Below are positions 1 to 12,603 of a stretch of 64,000 nucleotides of DNA, piece by piece (within the stretch, counting starts at the first letter, position 1; each line of letters begins with the position of its first letter). The notes below the pieces were generated by a model. The model had not been told where the DNA came from and ran no database searches. It saw only the letters and a program-made list of their open reading frames with translations. The DNA is from Taxawa tesnikishii (nom. ined.). Taxonomy: Eukaryota; Ascomycota; Dothideomycetes; Dothideales. The translations under genes were made by a program, and so were the position numbers. The DNA is taken from positions 186,001-250,000 of the forward strand of contig JAPDRO010000028.1 of assembly GCA_030247885.1 (NCBI GenBank), read 5' to 3'.

Positions 1-870
1 TGAGTCTCGTGTCTGTATCGATCCTTCGGTCGCATCGAGCGGTATTGCTGGATGGATGACTGACTGGAATGTGTTGCGCAGAGAGGCCTTCGTTGAATTG
101 CAATCTCCCCAAGCCGCCACTGCCCTGAAGCGTCGGATAGAATCTTTCGGCAACGGGCAAACGTACGCCAAGAAGGCCACGGCCATTTATGTACGACCTG
201 ATTTCAACCCATTCAAGACGTATCCAAAAGATGCTCCGGCCCGTAACAAAGATGGGTTTAAGGATCGCGGGGCTCCCGGAGCCTATAACAATGGCAACCC
301 CAACTTCAACCAGCACGGTGGGGGTTTCCGTGGCGGTCGTGGGAACTTCAACAACAACAACAGCCGCGGCGGCATGGGCGGTATGAACAATGTGAACACG
401 GGCGGGTTTGGCGGCCAGGGCAGAGGTGGTTTCCAGAATACGCAAATGGGCATGATGGGTTACGGTGCGGGTGCTGGCGGTATGGGTGGCAACTTTGGCA
501 ACCAGATGATGGGTGGATTCGGCAACCAGATGGGCTTCAACCGTGGTGGTGCGGGAATGATGAACATGCGCGGCGGCTTCAACAACAGAGGAAGAGGCAA
601 TATGATGGGTGGCAACATGATGCCGAATATGGCTATGGGAGCCATGGGGATGCCGATGAATGCTATGGGCATGGGAATGCAAGGTCAGTGTTATTCTTCA
701 ATTACCGACAATGGGCAAGCGTGGTTAGCTGACCAAGTGCCCTTGTAGGCGGTTTCGGCGGGAATGCGCAAGGCCACTTCAACCCTCAGTTCTTTGGAGG
801 AAACTCACCACCAGCCATGTCTCCTGGTGTAGGCAACCCACACGGCGCCAAGAGGCCTCGGCCAGAGTAG
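1..870 (+). CDS. RRM/RGG RNA-binding protein, 3' part (5' end outside window)
   Basis: Coding sequence enters the window through an intron whose acceptor AG is at 80-81, so the visible exons are 82-683 and 749-870 with a 65-base intron (684-748, GTCAGT...TAG). The first exon opens with EAFVEL, the RNP1-like strand of an RRM. It continues with helix QAATALKRRIESFG and a linker ending in FNPFKTYPKDAP. The rest is low complexity, rich in Gly, Asn, Met and RGG/RGR, and the protein ends with a basic KRPRPE tail. The layout recalls fungal CPSF6/CFIm68-like nuclear RNA-binding proteins, but the RRM is cut, so only 'RRM protein with RGG/Met-rich tail' is safe. An ATG at 56 lies in the intron and is unlikely to be the start. 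Confidence 0.75.
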
Positions 871-1899
871 TATTCATGCGAGTATGCCGGTGGTGCGGAA
901 ACATGCTGATGGTGCAGAAAGCCACGCAGGCAAAAACTACCACGCCTCTTGAATTTTCTAGATGGTATGCCTCTGCAGGTCATCCACGCTAGGGCTGCGC
1001 GCTCGTGTAGTACACCGAGTACTCTCGTCCCATTCAACAAGCTGTCCCTGTCGTGGAACTCTTCTTCCAGATGTGCTTGGAGTCTTTCGCTGATGTTGTT
1101 GTTGGACGGCGTTCAGGGAGGAGATTGTTTGCATCGGAAGCCGCTGCTCTGCTGTACAATAAGGGATCATCTGGACGGGGGCGCGACCTCTCATCGAACT
1201 ATGTCTTTCCTTATCTAGATCAGAACTATCCATCGAGGTTTCCCCGCTTTATACATGTTATGCATAGGATTCGCAAACAATGGTCCTTGAAGATTGACGA
1301 AATGTTGTCCATACCACGCGGCCATGGAGGGGTCCAGTGCGGAAGGGCCAGACAGCGGCAGTGTTGACGTTTTAGCGGGTTAACTAGGCTGGAGTGAATC
1401 TTGCATTGATAGGCGCACTCCACAGAGTTGCCGGGACGGCGTTTCGGCTGCCGGAACCCTGGATTCGACCATTGCTTCATCCTCACGCACATGCACGCGC
1501 ACTGCAATATCAGCGCCAATCCTCAGCGCCAATCTCAGACGTTGCGCGCCGGCCGTTGCGGTGTCTCGACGCGAAGGCGAGCGGCACACAGTCTGCTCGA
1601 GAGTATACTCGTCTTCGGTCTACGCATTCTCCGTAGATGCAATGCAACCTTCACCCTTCTCTTGCGGGCATTTGCACGGCGCAGCAGGTTGGACATATCC
1701 ATAACCAGGGTAAGCTTTGCGCTAAGGCAGGCAATCTCGCAGTGGCTCTGCATCAGCCCACTCGAGTGTCAATTCAGGGTCCGAATCAAGCGGAGGGCCG
1801 TTGCGCTACGTCGTACCTGCCGTGAAACATCAAGCACAGGCGCGACTCTCTCACTCAGGTAAAGTGCATGCATTCGATCGCTCCTTCGCGCAGCACAAC
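871..1899. other. Intergenic/5' UTR region
   Basis: About 1 kb between the RNA-binding protein stop and the septin-like ATG. Open frames here are short, overlap on both strands and show no recognisable domain. The frame of the downstream gene stays open back to about 1801, but the first residues resembling a protein start are at 1900. I see no RNA gene or repeat. Confidence 0.5.
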
Positions 1900-4317
1900 A
1901 TGGCCCAGGACTTCAACATGGACGACTTCACTCCTCCTCCTCCCTCTCAATTGCCGCCTCCATTGCCCCCTCCGCCGCGCGACTACAGCCCGAACGCCTT
2001 CTACCGGAGCAGCTCCGTGACCAGTCGTTCAACTGACGCACCTTCCTCCACAGCTGTCGCGACTTCCATTTCTGTCGGAGAAACCGACGACGGCAACCCT
2101 CGTCCACGTCGGCCCAGCTTCTCCTTCCTTTCGCGCACAAAATCGCACAACGTTCCAACTACGCGCAGTCCTTCTGGCCAAACAATGCTGCGCAAACAGA
2201 AGCTGCGCGACCAGGAGGAGCGCCTGCGTCAACAGCACGCTGCCTCCGTCGCCACGCCTCCTCCCCGTCTCCCTTCACACAGTCCACTTCCCACCATCAA
2301 TACCTTTGGCGGCGAAGAGGCACGTCCAGACTCCGTTGCTATCATTTCAAACAAGGCCGGCAATTTCTCCAGACCCTCAGTCCGTATGTCCTCCGTCACC
2401 TCAGGCTCGAGTCCAGGACCTCACGGCGTGCCGATTCCGCAGTTCCATGGAAGCACCTCCCCTGCCGCGCTTGCTGCAAGAACAGGAGATCACGTGGACC
2501 TTCAGGCCAGGACTGAAAGCATCACCAACCGCGGCAGATACAGCTATGCGAGCGGTGCAGTCGGTAACGTGAACAGTCCAAGAAGAGTGCGCAGACGGAA
2601 GGACCCTACTCCGTTCAAGTGAGTGTTGAACTGACTAGGCTTCAAACTCGCCTGCCAGATTTAGTTCTCTTGCAATGCCCCACTTGCGGACCCCGTGGCT
2701 AACTTGAGATTGTCTCGCAGCATTCTTGTCATAGGAGCTAAGAACTCCGGCAAGACTTCGTTCATCGAACTTCTCCGTAATTCTCTCGCTCTTCCAGCCT
2801 CCAAGCGTGCGACTGGTTCCCCGCCGCCACATATGACCTCTCAGCACGACAGCTCAGCCTTCACTTCTTGTTACCTGGACACCGAAATCGAAGGCGAGCG
2901 CATTGGCCTGACGCTGTGGGACTCACAGGGTTTGGAGAAGCACATCATCGACCTCCAGCTTCGCGAGATGATATCGTTCATCGAGTCAAAATTCGAGGAA
3001 ACGTTCATGGAAGAGCAGAAAGTGATGCGTACCCCTGGCGTCAAGGACACCCATATCCACTGTGTCTTTCTTGTGCTGGATCCGGTGCGTCTGGATGCTA
3101 CCGTCGCCATATCAAGAGCAAAGAGGCAGCAATCGCACGGCATTGCTTTTGCAACATCACGTCCGGCCGGACTAGACGAAGACCTCGATCTTCAAGTCAT
3201 GAGGGCTCTTGCTGGCAAGACGACCGTTGTCCCAGTCATCAGCAAGGCAGACACACTCACCAATGCACACATGACATTCCTGAAGCGCAGCGTTTGGTCC
3301 AGTGTCCAAGCAGCAAAGCTTGATCCCCTGGAAGCTCTTGGTCTGGATGAAGATGAAGAAGGCGATGAGGATCCAGGCAGCGACGAACACGAGAGCTCTT
3401 CGGATGTAGAACTTCCAATCCAGAAGAACACCAAAGCCGCTCTCGTCGGCGAGGACAAAGACGAGGAAGAAGGCAATGACGACAGCGACATAATCGACAA
3501 CCTCATCGACCGTTCCGACTCGTCGTCGTCCGCGAGAACCGCTAGTTCCGTCACCACGCCCTCTCCCGCTCGTCAGAAACAAGCAGCCGGAAGCGGTCAC
3601 GCACGGTCCTTCTCTCAACTCAGCCGGTTCAGCAACACCGGTTCCTCGTCCGAAGACGTCTATATCCCCTTCTCCTTACTCAGCCCTGATCCCTACGATC
3701 CCTCGGTTCCGGGTCGTCAGTTTCCTTGGGGACTCGCAGATCCGTACAATCCGCTGCACTGTGATTTTGTCAGGCTGCGCGACAGTGTCTTCAATGAGTG
3801 GCGAGCAGAACTTCGCCTTGCCGCGCGCGAGAAATGGTACGTGTTGTCCCCACAGAATGTGTTAAGATGGTCGGTGTTCTCAACAGGCCGTCGTCGGCCT
3901 ACCTGAAACATCATTATGCAAATGCAAGCCCTTCAAGCAGCCCTGGAGGAACTTGAGAGATGCCTTCCAAGGGCATCGTCCGCCAGCTAGACGGCCTGTA
4001 TCGAACCCCGGGCACATGCTTCTTGCTCTCACAGAACTCTGCATCGTGATCGTGTCTTATGCTGACCCCCTCCCAGGTACGAAGGCTGGCGCACCAGCCG
4101 GCTTAAGCGGACCCCGCAGAGGATCAGACAAGCGGGCGGTGTCACCCCGGTTGCGGTCGTGCCTCGAGAAGGGAGGAGCAGCAGCGGCGCGGGTCATGAG
4201 CTGACCCCTATCGCCACGCCGACTCACAGAGCCGTCAGCGCGGGCAAGGCGGAGAAAGTGCTGGGTACGTCGTCCGCAGAGAAGGGCTTGTATCGAGGCC
4301 TTACTGCGTACCAGTGA
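1900..4317 (+). CDS. Septin-like GTPase with proline-rich N-terminus
   Basis: Three exons (1900-2618, 2721-3836, 4077-4317) joined in frame give about 691 residues. The first 238 residues are disordered and start with a proline-rich stretch. The joint between exons 1 and 2 makes FNILVIGAKNSGKTS, a septin beta-strand and P-loop (G1, about residues 239-253). The G3 region reads WDSQGLE instead of the usual DTPG, and G4 is SKAD. A long acidic and serine-rich insert follows (3330-3650). Exon 3 supplies YEGWRTSRL, like the septin helix after the G domain. No coiled coil is evident at the C-terminus. It resembles the divergent septin-domain proteins of filamentous ascomycetes rather than a core Cdc3/10/11/12 septin. 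It may act at the cell cortex, but GTPase activity cannot be inferred. Confidence 0.8.
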
Positions 4318-5349
4318 ATAGGGACGATGCGAAAAGAAAAGGAAACCGGGTTGAGGCGATGGCGGTATGGAGTGAGGGGTGTTGGAACGAGTGATGGTAT
4401 TCTCGAGCAGGTTCTCATCTGAGGGCATTCATACAGGTGATGGACGTCTGGAAGAAGTCATGGGGGTTGGGAAAGGAATGAAGAGAGGCGGGGCACAGCA
4501 TTCCTTTTCTGTCCTTGTTGCATTGTTTTTTTTTTCTTTTTGATGTCTTCTGGTGCGTCTTCTGATTTCGGCTTCCCTTGCTTGATATCCCCAACAGCTT
4601 GTTTCATAGGGTTGCATTCTGAAAACCCAGGGTTACGCTTTCTTGCTTTCAAAACATAATCGAGTATGCTAGTATGGGAAAATGTGTTCTCCGTTCTTGC
4701 ATGTATCTCAATTTTCCTTGTTGAAACCCTCGGCCGTGTGATGGCACTCCCGGACTAGAGGGCAATAGCAGCTCTTTCTACACCTCTCTTCCTTTCGTAC
4801 TCAGATCCCGGCACACCCGTAGTATGCATCCGCATGTCGATAGCACTTCCTCTTGATATCGAACGCGTTGATTGGGAAAATACGTCTGCTCTGCTTGACC
4901 GGTCCATCACCTACCTACTGCGTTCGTCGGCGGAAGCAAACCTCTGAAGTTGCTGGAGGTCGAACTTCGCGCTCACTTGCCGAAAGTTCCTATACCGGAT
5001 ATCCCATGTCAGTACAGCGGACAGCCGACGTTGAGGTAGCCAGTGGCAAACAAGTCCAGGCAATGACACAGGCAGGTATACAACACGGTTGTGTCGCGTG
5101 ACGAGTCAAGGAAAGCTGAAGGATAGCATGGTTGACGCCAAGGACCTCCCCCGCCCCACCTTCCTCTCCAGACATCCAGCTTCCGGCTCAGACACAACCG
5201 CGTACCAACAGTCAAACACAGCCTACCTTGCGCGCGCAACGCATTCCTTAATCCTCCAACACCGACGCGACAAACGCTGACTTGTGCGACCATCCGTTTC
5301 GCCCACTCTCGCGTCTACACCTATTCAAGCATCCACATCTACCGCAACC
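4318..5349. other. Intergenic region
   Basis: Spacer between the septin-like stop and the SNX3 ATG. It contains a T-rich run near 4527-4541 and pyrimidine-rich sequence before SNX3, and no open frame with a recognisable domain. Confidence 0.5.
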
Positions 5350-6084
5350 ATGCAGGCGATGCCGGATTCGCGCCAGCAGAGCTTCGAGGAAATCTACGGC
5401 CCGCCCGAGAACTTCCTCGAGATCGAGGTATGTCTTCCCTTCACCCTTCACCCTTCACACCCTTCGCCCTCTCCCCCTTCCGTTCCCTGCCCCCTTCCCA
5501 AACCCAACCGCGGCAGCAACGCCCTTCTAACCCACGCACCAAAACCCCCACAGGTCAAAGACCCACAAACACACGGCCTCACGCCCTCATCCCGCTACAC
5601 GACCTACCTAATAACCCTCTCCACCAACATCCCCTCCTTCAAGCTGCGCAACAGCGCCGTGCGCCGCCGCTACAGCGACTTCGAATACTTCCGCGACGTG
5701 CTCGAGCGCGAGAGCGCCCGCGTCACCATCCCCCTTGCCGGGAAAGGTCTACTTTAACAAGTTCGACGACGCCGTCATCGAGGAGCGCAGGAAGGGCCTC
5801 GAACGCTTCCTCAAGATCGTCGTTGGTCACCCGTTATTGCAGACCGGGAGCAGGGTTTTGGGTAGCTTTGTGCAGGGTGAGTTCGTTGCTTGCCTCTCCC
5901 CCTACTCCTCCTTCTTTTAGCTCCGGGATGGAATTGATACACACACACACACATACACACACACACACACCGGAGGATCGGGAGCCGAAGGGGAAAAAAG
6001 AAGGCTGCACGGCTCGATGCGGAACGGGCGATGCTAACCGTGTGTTCCTGTACAGATCCGAACTGGGATCGCAACGCGTGGTAG
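5350..6084 (+). CDS. SNX3: Sorting nexin SNX3/Grd19 (PX domain), frame broken
   Basis: Small PX-domain protein of retromer-linked endosome-to-Golgi recycling; it binds PtdIns3P. Exons are 5350-5427, 5554-5876 and 6056-6084. Exon 1 gives [16 protein letters not shown], typical of the SNX3 N-terminus. Exon 2 holds the PX core with [14 protein letters not shown] (phosphoinositide-binding Arg-Tyr region) and [19 protein letters not shown]. Exon 3 ends in DPNWDRNAW, the diagnostic SNX3 tail. About 142 residues, as in other fungi. At the C-run 5730-5734 the frame slips between VTIP and [10 protein letters not shown], by one extra or two missing bases. Both sides are well conserved, so a sequence error is likelier than a pseudogene. 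Confidence 0.85.
5939..5970 (+). repeat. (AC)n microsatellite in SNX3 intron 2
   Basis: Near-perfect AC dinucleotide run, interrupted once by AT, inside the last SNX3 intron. Confidence 0.9.
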
Positions 6085-6540
6085 AAGCTTAGCGAGTTGC
6101 CCCCGGTCACTGCACCCTCCTCCGCCTCGCAGGCCCCAGTTGTTTCCATTCGGAAAAAATAAATTGTATCAAGGGCGTACACTTGGGGCATTGTGCTCGC
6201 GAAGCAGCACCGGTTCCACGCGCGCAATTATCTCCCGTCACCCCTCCGTGGCACTCTTGGTCTTTTGCTACCGTGTTTTTTTTCCTCTGCGTTCTAGCGT
6301 CTTTGTAGCGTCTTTCTTTTTGTTTCATCAGAAAAAGGTTTTCATATGCTGTATGCATCCTATCGACATCCCTACTTCAGGTTAAAAAGACATGTGCAAG
6401 AAAGACCGTGATTCTCGCCATTCGTTCGTACAAGGGCGCGCCCCTAACGCCTTGCCCAGCCCACCGTGACTCTCCAACCCGCCCGCAAAGAGCAGAAAAA
6501 CGCCCCCAATCATGCCGAACGATGCGCCGCCTCGATATCA
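6085..6540. terminator. Shared 3' region of SNX3 and NVJ2-like gene
   Basis: The two genes converge here. The spacer has AATAAA-like sequence near 6158 on the plus strand and T-rich stretches near 6276 and 6316, compatible with polyadenylation signals for both strands. No gene seen. Confidence 0.4.
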
Positions 6541-9529
6541 TCAGGAGAAGCCCAGCGTAGCCTCCAAAATCTTGAGCCTTTCCTCCTCCGATCGCGCCGG
6601 GCCGAATCCGTGTTCACGCGCGAGATGCCTCCGTTCCCCCTCCTCCACCTCCTCCTCCTCCGTGCGCACTCTTGGGACCGATTCTGGCTCCTCGACCGCC
6701 GGCCGCCCGCCGGTTCGGCCATCGCCACCGGCTTCGCGTCCCAACTCCGCGTTCTTTTCCACAATCGGTGTGGAGGGCTTGCTTTCGTCCTCGGGCGCGG
6801 CGACGACGAGCAAGTCTTCGGGGATGGCGGCGTCCGTTTCGGCATCGCTTTGCTTGCGGGACCCGATGGGACGTCTGGCCGGAAGGGGAGGAGGAAGAGG
6901 CGGGGTAGTCGCGTTGCCGTCCATCGTCTCCCGTCGGGGTGGCAGCGCTGGCGGTACCGGCTTCCTCTTCAGCCCCAGATTGAGGCTGCTGCCCGACCAC
7001 AGGCTCTTTTGCGGGCCGGGGAGCGGCGTCCCGGGCGGTGGCAATGGTTGCCCGCGGCCGATGGGGCCGATGGGGGTGGAGCTGTGCGATGCGGCGGTCC
7101 TCGCAGCAAGCTGCGCACCGTCGAGGGAGGGGAGAGAGGTCGTGGATGAGGAGGCAGACTCGTAAGAGGCTGGGACTTGAGGCTTTGGCGACTTGGCCCC
7201 GTGGTTCTGTCGGTTGAGCACCTGCCATGACCACTTCTTGGCGGCGGCCGTAGCGGTGTTGATGTGCGCGTGCACGGCGGCGGAGCGATTGGCCGTTCTC
7301 CCGGTCCCTTGTGCTTCGTCATCGTTGGGGCCAGACGCGGGCTTGATGGTCGAGGACGAGGATGGACTTTCATCGGGTCGGACCGTCTCTGTAGAGCTGG
7401 CCAGGTCTGTCGACTCCTGCTGCTGACGCGAACGTTCTGCGACCTCTCGTTCGACATCGGATGCTTCGGCTACGGAGTTGTCGGAATTCGACACAAATGT
7501 ATCAGCATACTCTCCAGTCTTCATAGGCGATTGGGCCGGCGAATCCGGTTGGCTGAAGGATTCGGAACGGGACCTGACTTCCTTCATTGTTTCTACCGCG
7601 TCCCTCTGGCCTTTCTTGTTCCTTCTGTCCGCTCTGGCAGCCTCAACGTTAGCCCCGTCCACACTAACAAGGGGTGATGCTGCAGAAGCGAACGAGTTTG
7701 AGCGCAAGGGCTTTGGCTTCTCCGAGGAAGCACGGGCGTGAAGGGACGTTGCGTTCGGTGTGGAAGGCTCCGTTGCAGTACTTGAGGTTGACGTTCCATT
7801 GTCACCGCCATCCAAAGATGTGACGGATTTCCTCGCAGCTGATTTGCGGAATGAGAGGCCAGAGCTTGTTGGATCAACTAAAACGGGCATGCTCATCGTC
7901 TTCTCGCGCGTTTCGCTGAGACTTGGGATCCGAATTGATGCGTCGTCGGGATCATTCGCAGTGTTCACGGCGGTATGGGCTGCCGTCTCAAGCGCTCCAT
8001 GCACCGGTTCCTTCGAGTCTTGTGCAAGTGACGCATTTTTGGATCGTGTCCATATGCCGCCCCTGTATTTCTTACCAGACGTGTCCAGAAACGGGCTGTC
8101 GTCCCAGTTCGGCAGGACGACCGTCTCGCTTATCACCTCTCTGATCCTACTTTCAATAGCTCGAAGGATGACCCCGTACGTGATTTGCCTGGTGCTCACG
8201 ATAGGTTCGATACTCATTTCGAGTTGTGGCATATGCTCGAAGGCGAACCAGATCCGGTTGCTGGGAGGTGGCTTGACCCTGATTAGGACGTGACCACTAA
8301 GTTTTCGCAGGATTCCCGCAAGGACGAGGTCGACCTCCCGAACCTTAAATCGTGAGCCTAGGTCAATACGTGCAACAGCCGCGATTTGAATCTTGAAGCC
8401 TCCGTTGTACTTGATGTCTGCTTCGATCGTCATATCGCCTTCGATAGTCAGTTCCTTCAATTTTGGGTTAATGATCGTCGGCGCGCTATCACCCATGTCG
8501 ATATCTTGGATTTGTATCGATGCGATGAAGTTGGGTTTGGGAACGCGCGAGATCTTGCGATTGATCTTGGACCTGATAAAGTTTTCGATATCATCCGTCT
8601 TGTATAGTCCGAGGAAGATGCGGCCGACAATAGCGTTCAGCCACCTGGTTTGCGCGTCTGCATCAGAGCTGTGCAAGCGCTGAACCAGTTTGATGATATC
8701 AGCTGTTTCGAAGCGCTGGGGTTGCGGAATCTCATTGTCGTCTACCGCAGAAGCTTGAGACCGGAGCAAGGCATGATAGAAGTCTTCCTTCTCGGAGCAG
8801 TTGTCGGAGAAAAGATGAAAAGGCTTTGATGGAGGAGAGGTATCTCCCGGGAGCGGTTTCCTCCTCAACCGTATGCAATTCCTCTTGATCCAGAGGTCAC
8901 CCTCCGGAATCGCTTCACCTCCGGCATATACGTCAATCGTATGGTGTGTGAGAGATATGACGTGCCGTACTTCAAGCTGCTCGGAATCGTCGTAAAGCAT
9001 GAGGTGGCTGTGTCTGTTGTTTCTCAGCACGATTTGTACGACTGACGAGAGACCAGCACCAACCTCAATACCACATAGAACACGTTGCGACCCCTTTTCA
9101 CCGCCTTCCCGTCCCTCCGGTCTCCCTCCAACGTGGGTATAGAAGTCTTCCCTCTTTCAAAAATGCTCCGGTACATGCTCTGGTATACACTCGGACTTTC
9201 CGCTATAAGCACCTCGCCTGCCGGCGTCGAGCGTTCCGGTGGCTTGCCATTGATGCCTCCAGGAACATATTCTCTGCATACCGCGAAATATGCCGCTGCT
9301 ACTTCCGGTTCGTTGTGTGCAACTGTGCTCTTGGCCTCGATTCCATCTTCCGACAGGCTCTGGACGTCTGTGTGTGGGTCGCCGCCCTCTCTCTTTTCCC
9401 ATCACCCCCGAGATTTACATTGGATTTGGGCAGGGTCAGGTAAGCGTAGCCCAAGATTGTCAAGAGCAAGAGAGGAATGAAGGTGAGACCGCCGGCGACG
9501 TACACCAGAATCAGGGTCTTCAGAGCCAT
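6541..9529 (-). CDS. NVJ2: NVJ2/TEX2-type SMP-domain lipid-transfer protein
   Basis: About 969 residues in three exons (9406-9529, 9064-9367, 6541-9022). The protein starts MALKTLILVYVAGG with one N-terminal membrane segment (residues about 5-30). A PH-like region follows (HSHLMLYDDSEQLEV, YAGGEAIPEGDLWIKRNC). The SMP domain comes next, from about RWLNAIVGRIFLG to VVLPNWDD, with the family's PKLKELTIEGDM and FAFEHMPQLE segments. The C-terminal half is disordered, rich in Ser, Pro and Thr. In yeast, Nvj2 sits at ER contact sites and moves ceramide from ER to Golgi; TEX2 is the animal relative. Both inferred introns are very short (38 and 41 nt). They are needed to keep frame and produce family-like joints (NLGDVQSLSED; FYVVLRNNRHSH). 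Confidence 0.85.
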
Positions 9530-11308
9530 AGCCGTCGCACAAAGGCTCCAGGTTGTCCCGGCTCTCTCCTGGCCATAGAGAAGTGGCTCGCGAGCAGGTT
9601 GGTGGTGTTGGTCTGGATCACTACTGCCGCGATACCATGTAAATCGAGGGGTGTATACGGATTACGTACGTGGAAAGCGGGATGTTGCTATCCTTGGCGT
9701 CGGGAGTAGGCCATGCCACGTGGAGCATCATTTGTGCATCTTAATGATAGAGGAGGCAAAGACGTTTATTGGATGTCATAGACAAAGCATTAGGGTCTTC
9801 CGCGATATGCTCGTTACTAAAACCCCAAATCCGGGTATATATCTGCGATGAAGTAGGATAGTCACAGGCTCCCCGAGGGCTGAGCTGTTGAAAGGAACTA
9901 ACTGCATTCAAAATCTCACACTGCTACGTCGGAACACTGAGAATGATCATCAACATGTTCATCTACACCAACCATATTTCAAAACTTGTCAGTCGGTTTC
10001 TTGGTCCGCGTACACCCTTGATTCAGGCTGCAAGCGTCCACAGATGGCAGCAGTGTGGAGTCTTCCACATCTGTGTCCTCCCGAACAACAGCAACGGTCA
10101 GGTCTCTCCGCCAGCACTTTATGGTATGTCAGTGATGCTCTCCCTCTACGGCGTCATGATGTAATAAAGCCAATGGCTGCCAGGTAACATCTATTGTATC
10201 GACCTGCGACCTTCAGTGAGCAGAGTTTTGAAATGGATGTTGGTATCAAGTGAATCGCTTTATAGCGCTACTCAATAACGAATCCACCACACCACCGTGA
10301 CGGGCTGAACTTTGGCTCCGTTGCAATCTTCTTCGGAAGCTGCAGGCATGTACCACTGCATCCCTCAGTTGCTTGCCATCCTGGACTAGACTTGTGCGCT
10401 GGCTCTTTCGCTAGACGATCAAGGAAACTAGATTCTTTCGAGATGCTCGCTGCACCTCTCCTGTAACGCTTAGAAGCGTGGCACGGTCAATAGTACTGTG
10501 CAATCACCCGATGTGTATATATCGCTGGGCAGTAGCTGTGTGTGCTGGAAGCGCAAAAGGATCCTGTGGTGTTTCTGCACACACAGTGTATCCAGATATC
10601 GGCGCGCGTTGTGACCATCGAGCCGCAAAGGCTAAGCCTTTCAGATTCCCGTCGTGCATAGCGCGTAAAGGCGAGTATTACCAGCATTCAGGTTCCAAGC
10701 GGTGGGCTTTGTTTCTAACGCGCCAAGAGCGCATAACATATACTGTGTACAAACTGACGAGAAAGTGAAGTTGATTCCCGTGTCGCGTAATGCCGCTACA
10801 ACGCCCGGAGATTTGTTGTTGTCCGACCGCTTCAAACCAGATGGATATGGTGCTTCCAATGCCAGGAGTATTAAGTCTCATTTCAGGCTGGGTTGTGTGT
10901 TGTCTTGCGGGCGATGTCCTGCAACCCGTGAGATGAGGGCCCTGCCGGAGATGTACACAAATAAGCGTGGCAAAAGCATTGCACCTCGTATCATAATACC
11001 AGTCGCATCGTCTGGATGCGAAGGCTCATCGTATGAGATATGAGTGAGGCACGAGAAGGTGTAGGCATGAACAGTGATTACATTCTATGGATAAAGTATG
11101 TGACAGTAGTGGTGGCCGCTGTTCCTTCCCGACAACGTTTGCTCTTGGCGAAATCAAAGCCAGGGAGCCGGACTCAACGACACCCCATTTGATCTTCTGG
11201 CCTGGTCTAGTCTCAACACCTCATATCACCACGAAACACTCATGCCTCTTCCGAAACACCGTCAGATGATAAGTGCATGCTCTGATACTCCGAGCAGTAC
11301 CGGGAGAC
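9530..11308. other. Gene-free region left of the mating-type genes
   Basis: 1.8 kb holding the NVJ2 promoter and the 3' flank of the next gene. Open frames are under 115 codons, overlap one another and resemble nothing. No repeat or RNA gene recognised. Confidence 0.45.
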
Positions 11309-12603
11309 TCATTCCATTGCACCAATGGATCCCACCATGTCGCTCAGGAGTCCCTCCGTCTCACTCAGGCGCCATTGGCGGAGAACCCAGGCCTTGAAAA
11401 CGGGCTGTGGTATGATTCTGTGGACACCTGCCAAGTCACCGAGAGCTTCTGCAACTGATGGAAGATCTTCATCTCCGAGCGCATTGGTCCACTCGTCATA
11501 CTAATCTTTGTCAGTAACGCCCATATCTCTGAGAATTATTCGACTTACCACTCCATAAGGTCTCTCCCCAAGATCGACCTATGATCTTATCAGCGGAAAC
11601 CCTTTTAAGATTTGTCTGGCCGTACTCACGATCTGCATCTTGGGGACGAGGATATCATTGCCGCACTCGATATAGGGTTTTCCAAGCAACAAGCGTTTGG
11701 CTGGTGGCTGTTATGCGTCAGTAAGTTCAGAGATCTCGGGAGTCGGACCAACCATTGAAAAATACTTGTCGCTCGGGTGCAGCTATCGATGAATTAATTT
11801 CTCATGTTTCCCATCTGTGAGTGAGAAGTGCAAGATACTAACATCGAGGAGACTGTCCATGATCTCTGTGAAGTCTGCGAGCCATTTCGCAGGTATGAGT
11901 TGGCCGGAGGGCGGCAAGACTTGCATGGAAGAGTTTTGTACATGCTCATACTGATGAGGCAGGTTCTTGACGGGTGGCCAGAATGGATTGTCACCTGGCT
12001 TGGACGTCACAGGCAGCCCAGGAGCTCCATCGTTCAGGAATTGATTCCAGGGGAGCAAAGCAGGCTTGTACGTCGGGCGAGCGACCCGGTTGTACTCCTC
12101 GCGCAACTCTTCCTGGATGGATGTTCGCACCATCTCGCGCTTTTTCCAGGCACCGATCACCTCCGCGATCTGCGCGGCCAGTGCAGCCGCTGCGGTCGTA
12201 AACTCTTTGTACTGATCCAAGGTTGCGAAGAGTGCGGGGTTCTGGCGAAGATGCAGGCATTCCTGCGTAATATTCTTCAAGTGGTCTTGTACAGGCTTGC
12301 GGTCGATCTGATCATGTTGAAAGATATAGGCATTGCGGAGAAACCTCAGGTCAGCGATGATCGCTGCGCACAGCTCGTCGACAGATTTGTCTTCTCGACC
12401 CATAATGGTGTCTGTATGCTCTGAGTTCCGAACGCTGATGTGATTTTAGCGAACGATGCAGACTGACCTGCTCCGATGTGAGTGAGAATATCGTCGTGCT
12501 CTTGTGAGAGCTTCAAGGTAGCGGACGATGGGCGTTTGCTTTCTGCGCTTGCATCGGATATGATTGACTGTCTGGGTTGGTGCGCGGCAGAATCTCTAGT
12601 CAT
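11309..12603 (-). CDS. Mating-type-linked protein of unknown function (MAT1-1-10 candidate)
   Basis: Six exons can be joined with every junction in frame: 12468-12603, 11843-12420, 11753-11782, 11630-11707, 11549-11578 and 11309-11500, giving 347 residues. Two exons are only 30 nt. Introns are 45-60 nt with GTNNGT donors and AG acceptors. The protein is mixed alpha-helical with no signal peptide or membrane segment. Visible stretches include ADLRFLRNAYIFQHDQID, an Ala-rich helix (TTAAAALAAQIAEVIGAWKK), WLADFTEIMDSLLD and VYDEWTNALGDEDLPSV. I recognise no domain. It diverges from MAT1-1-1 across 403 bases, the place where MAT1-1-10 occurs in Mycosphaerellaceae and Teratosphaeriaceae. That identity is inferred from position; the coding status is well supported by the clean splicing. 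Confidence 0.75.

Noticed and set aside
6466-7165. Plus-strand frames of over 200 codons opposite the NVJ2-like gene
   Set aside because: They mirror its GC-rich disordered C-terminus and resemble no protein.
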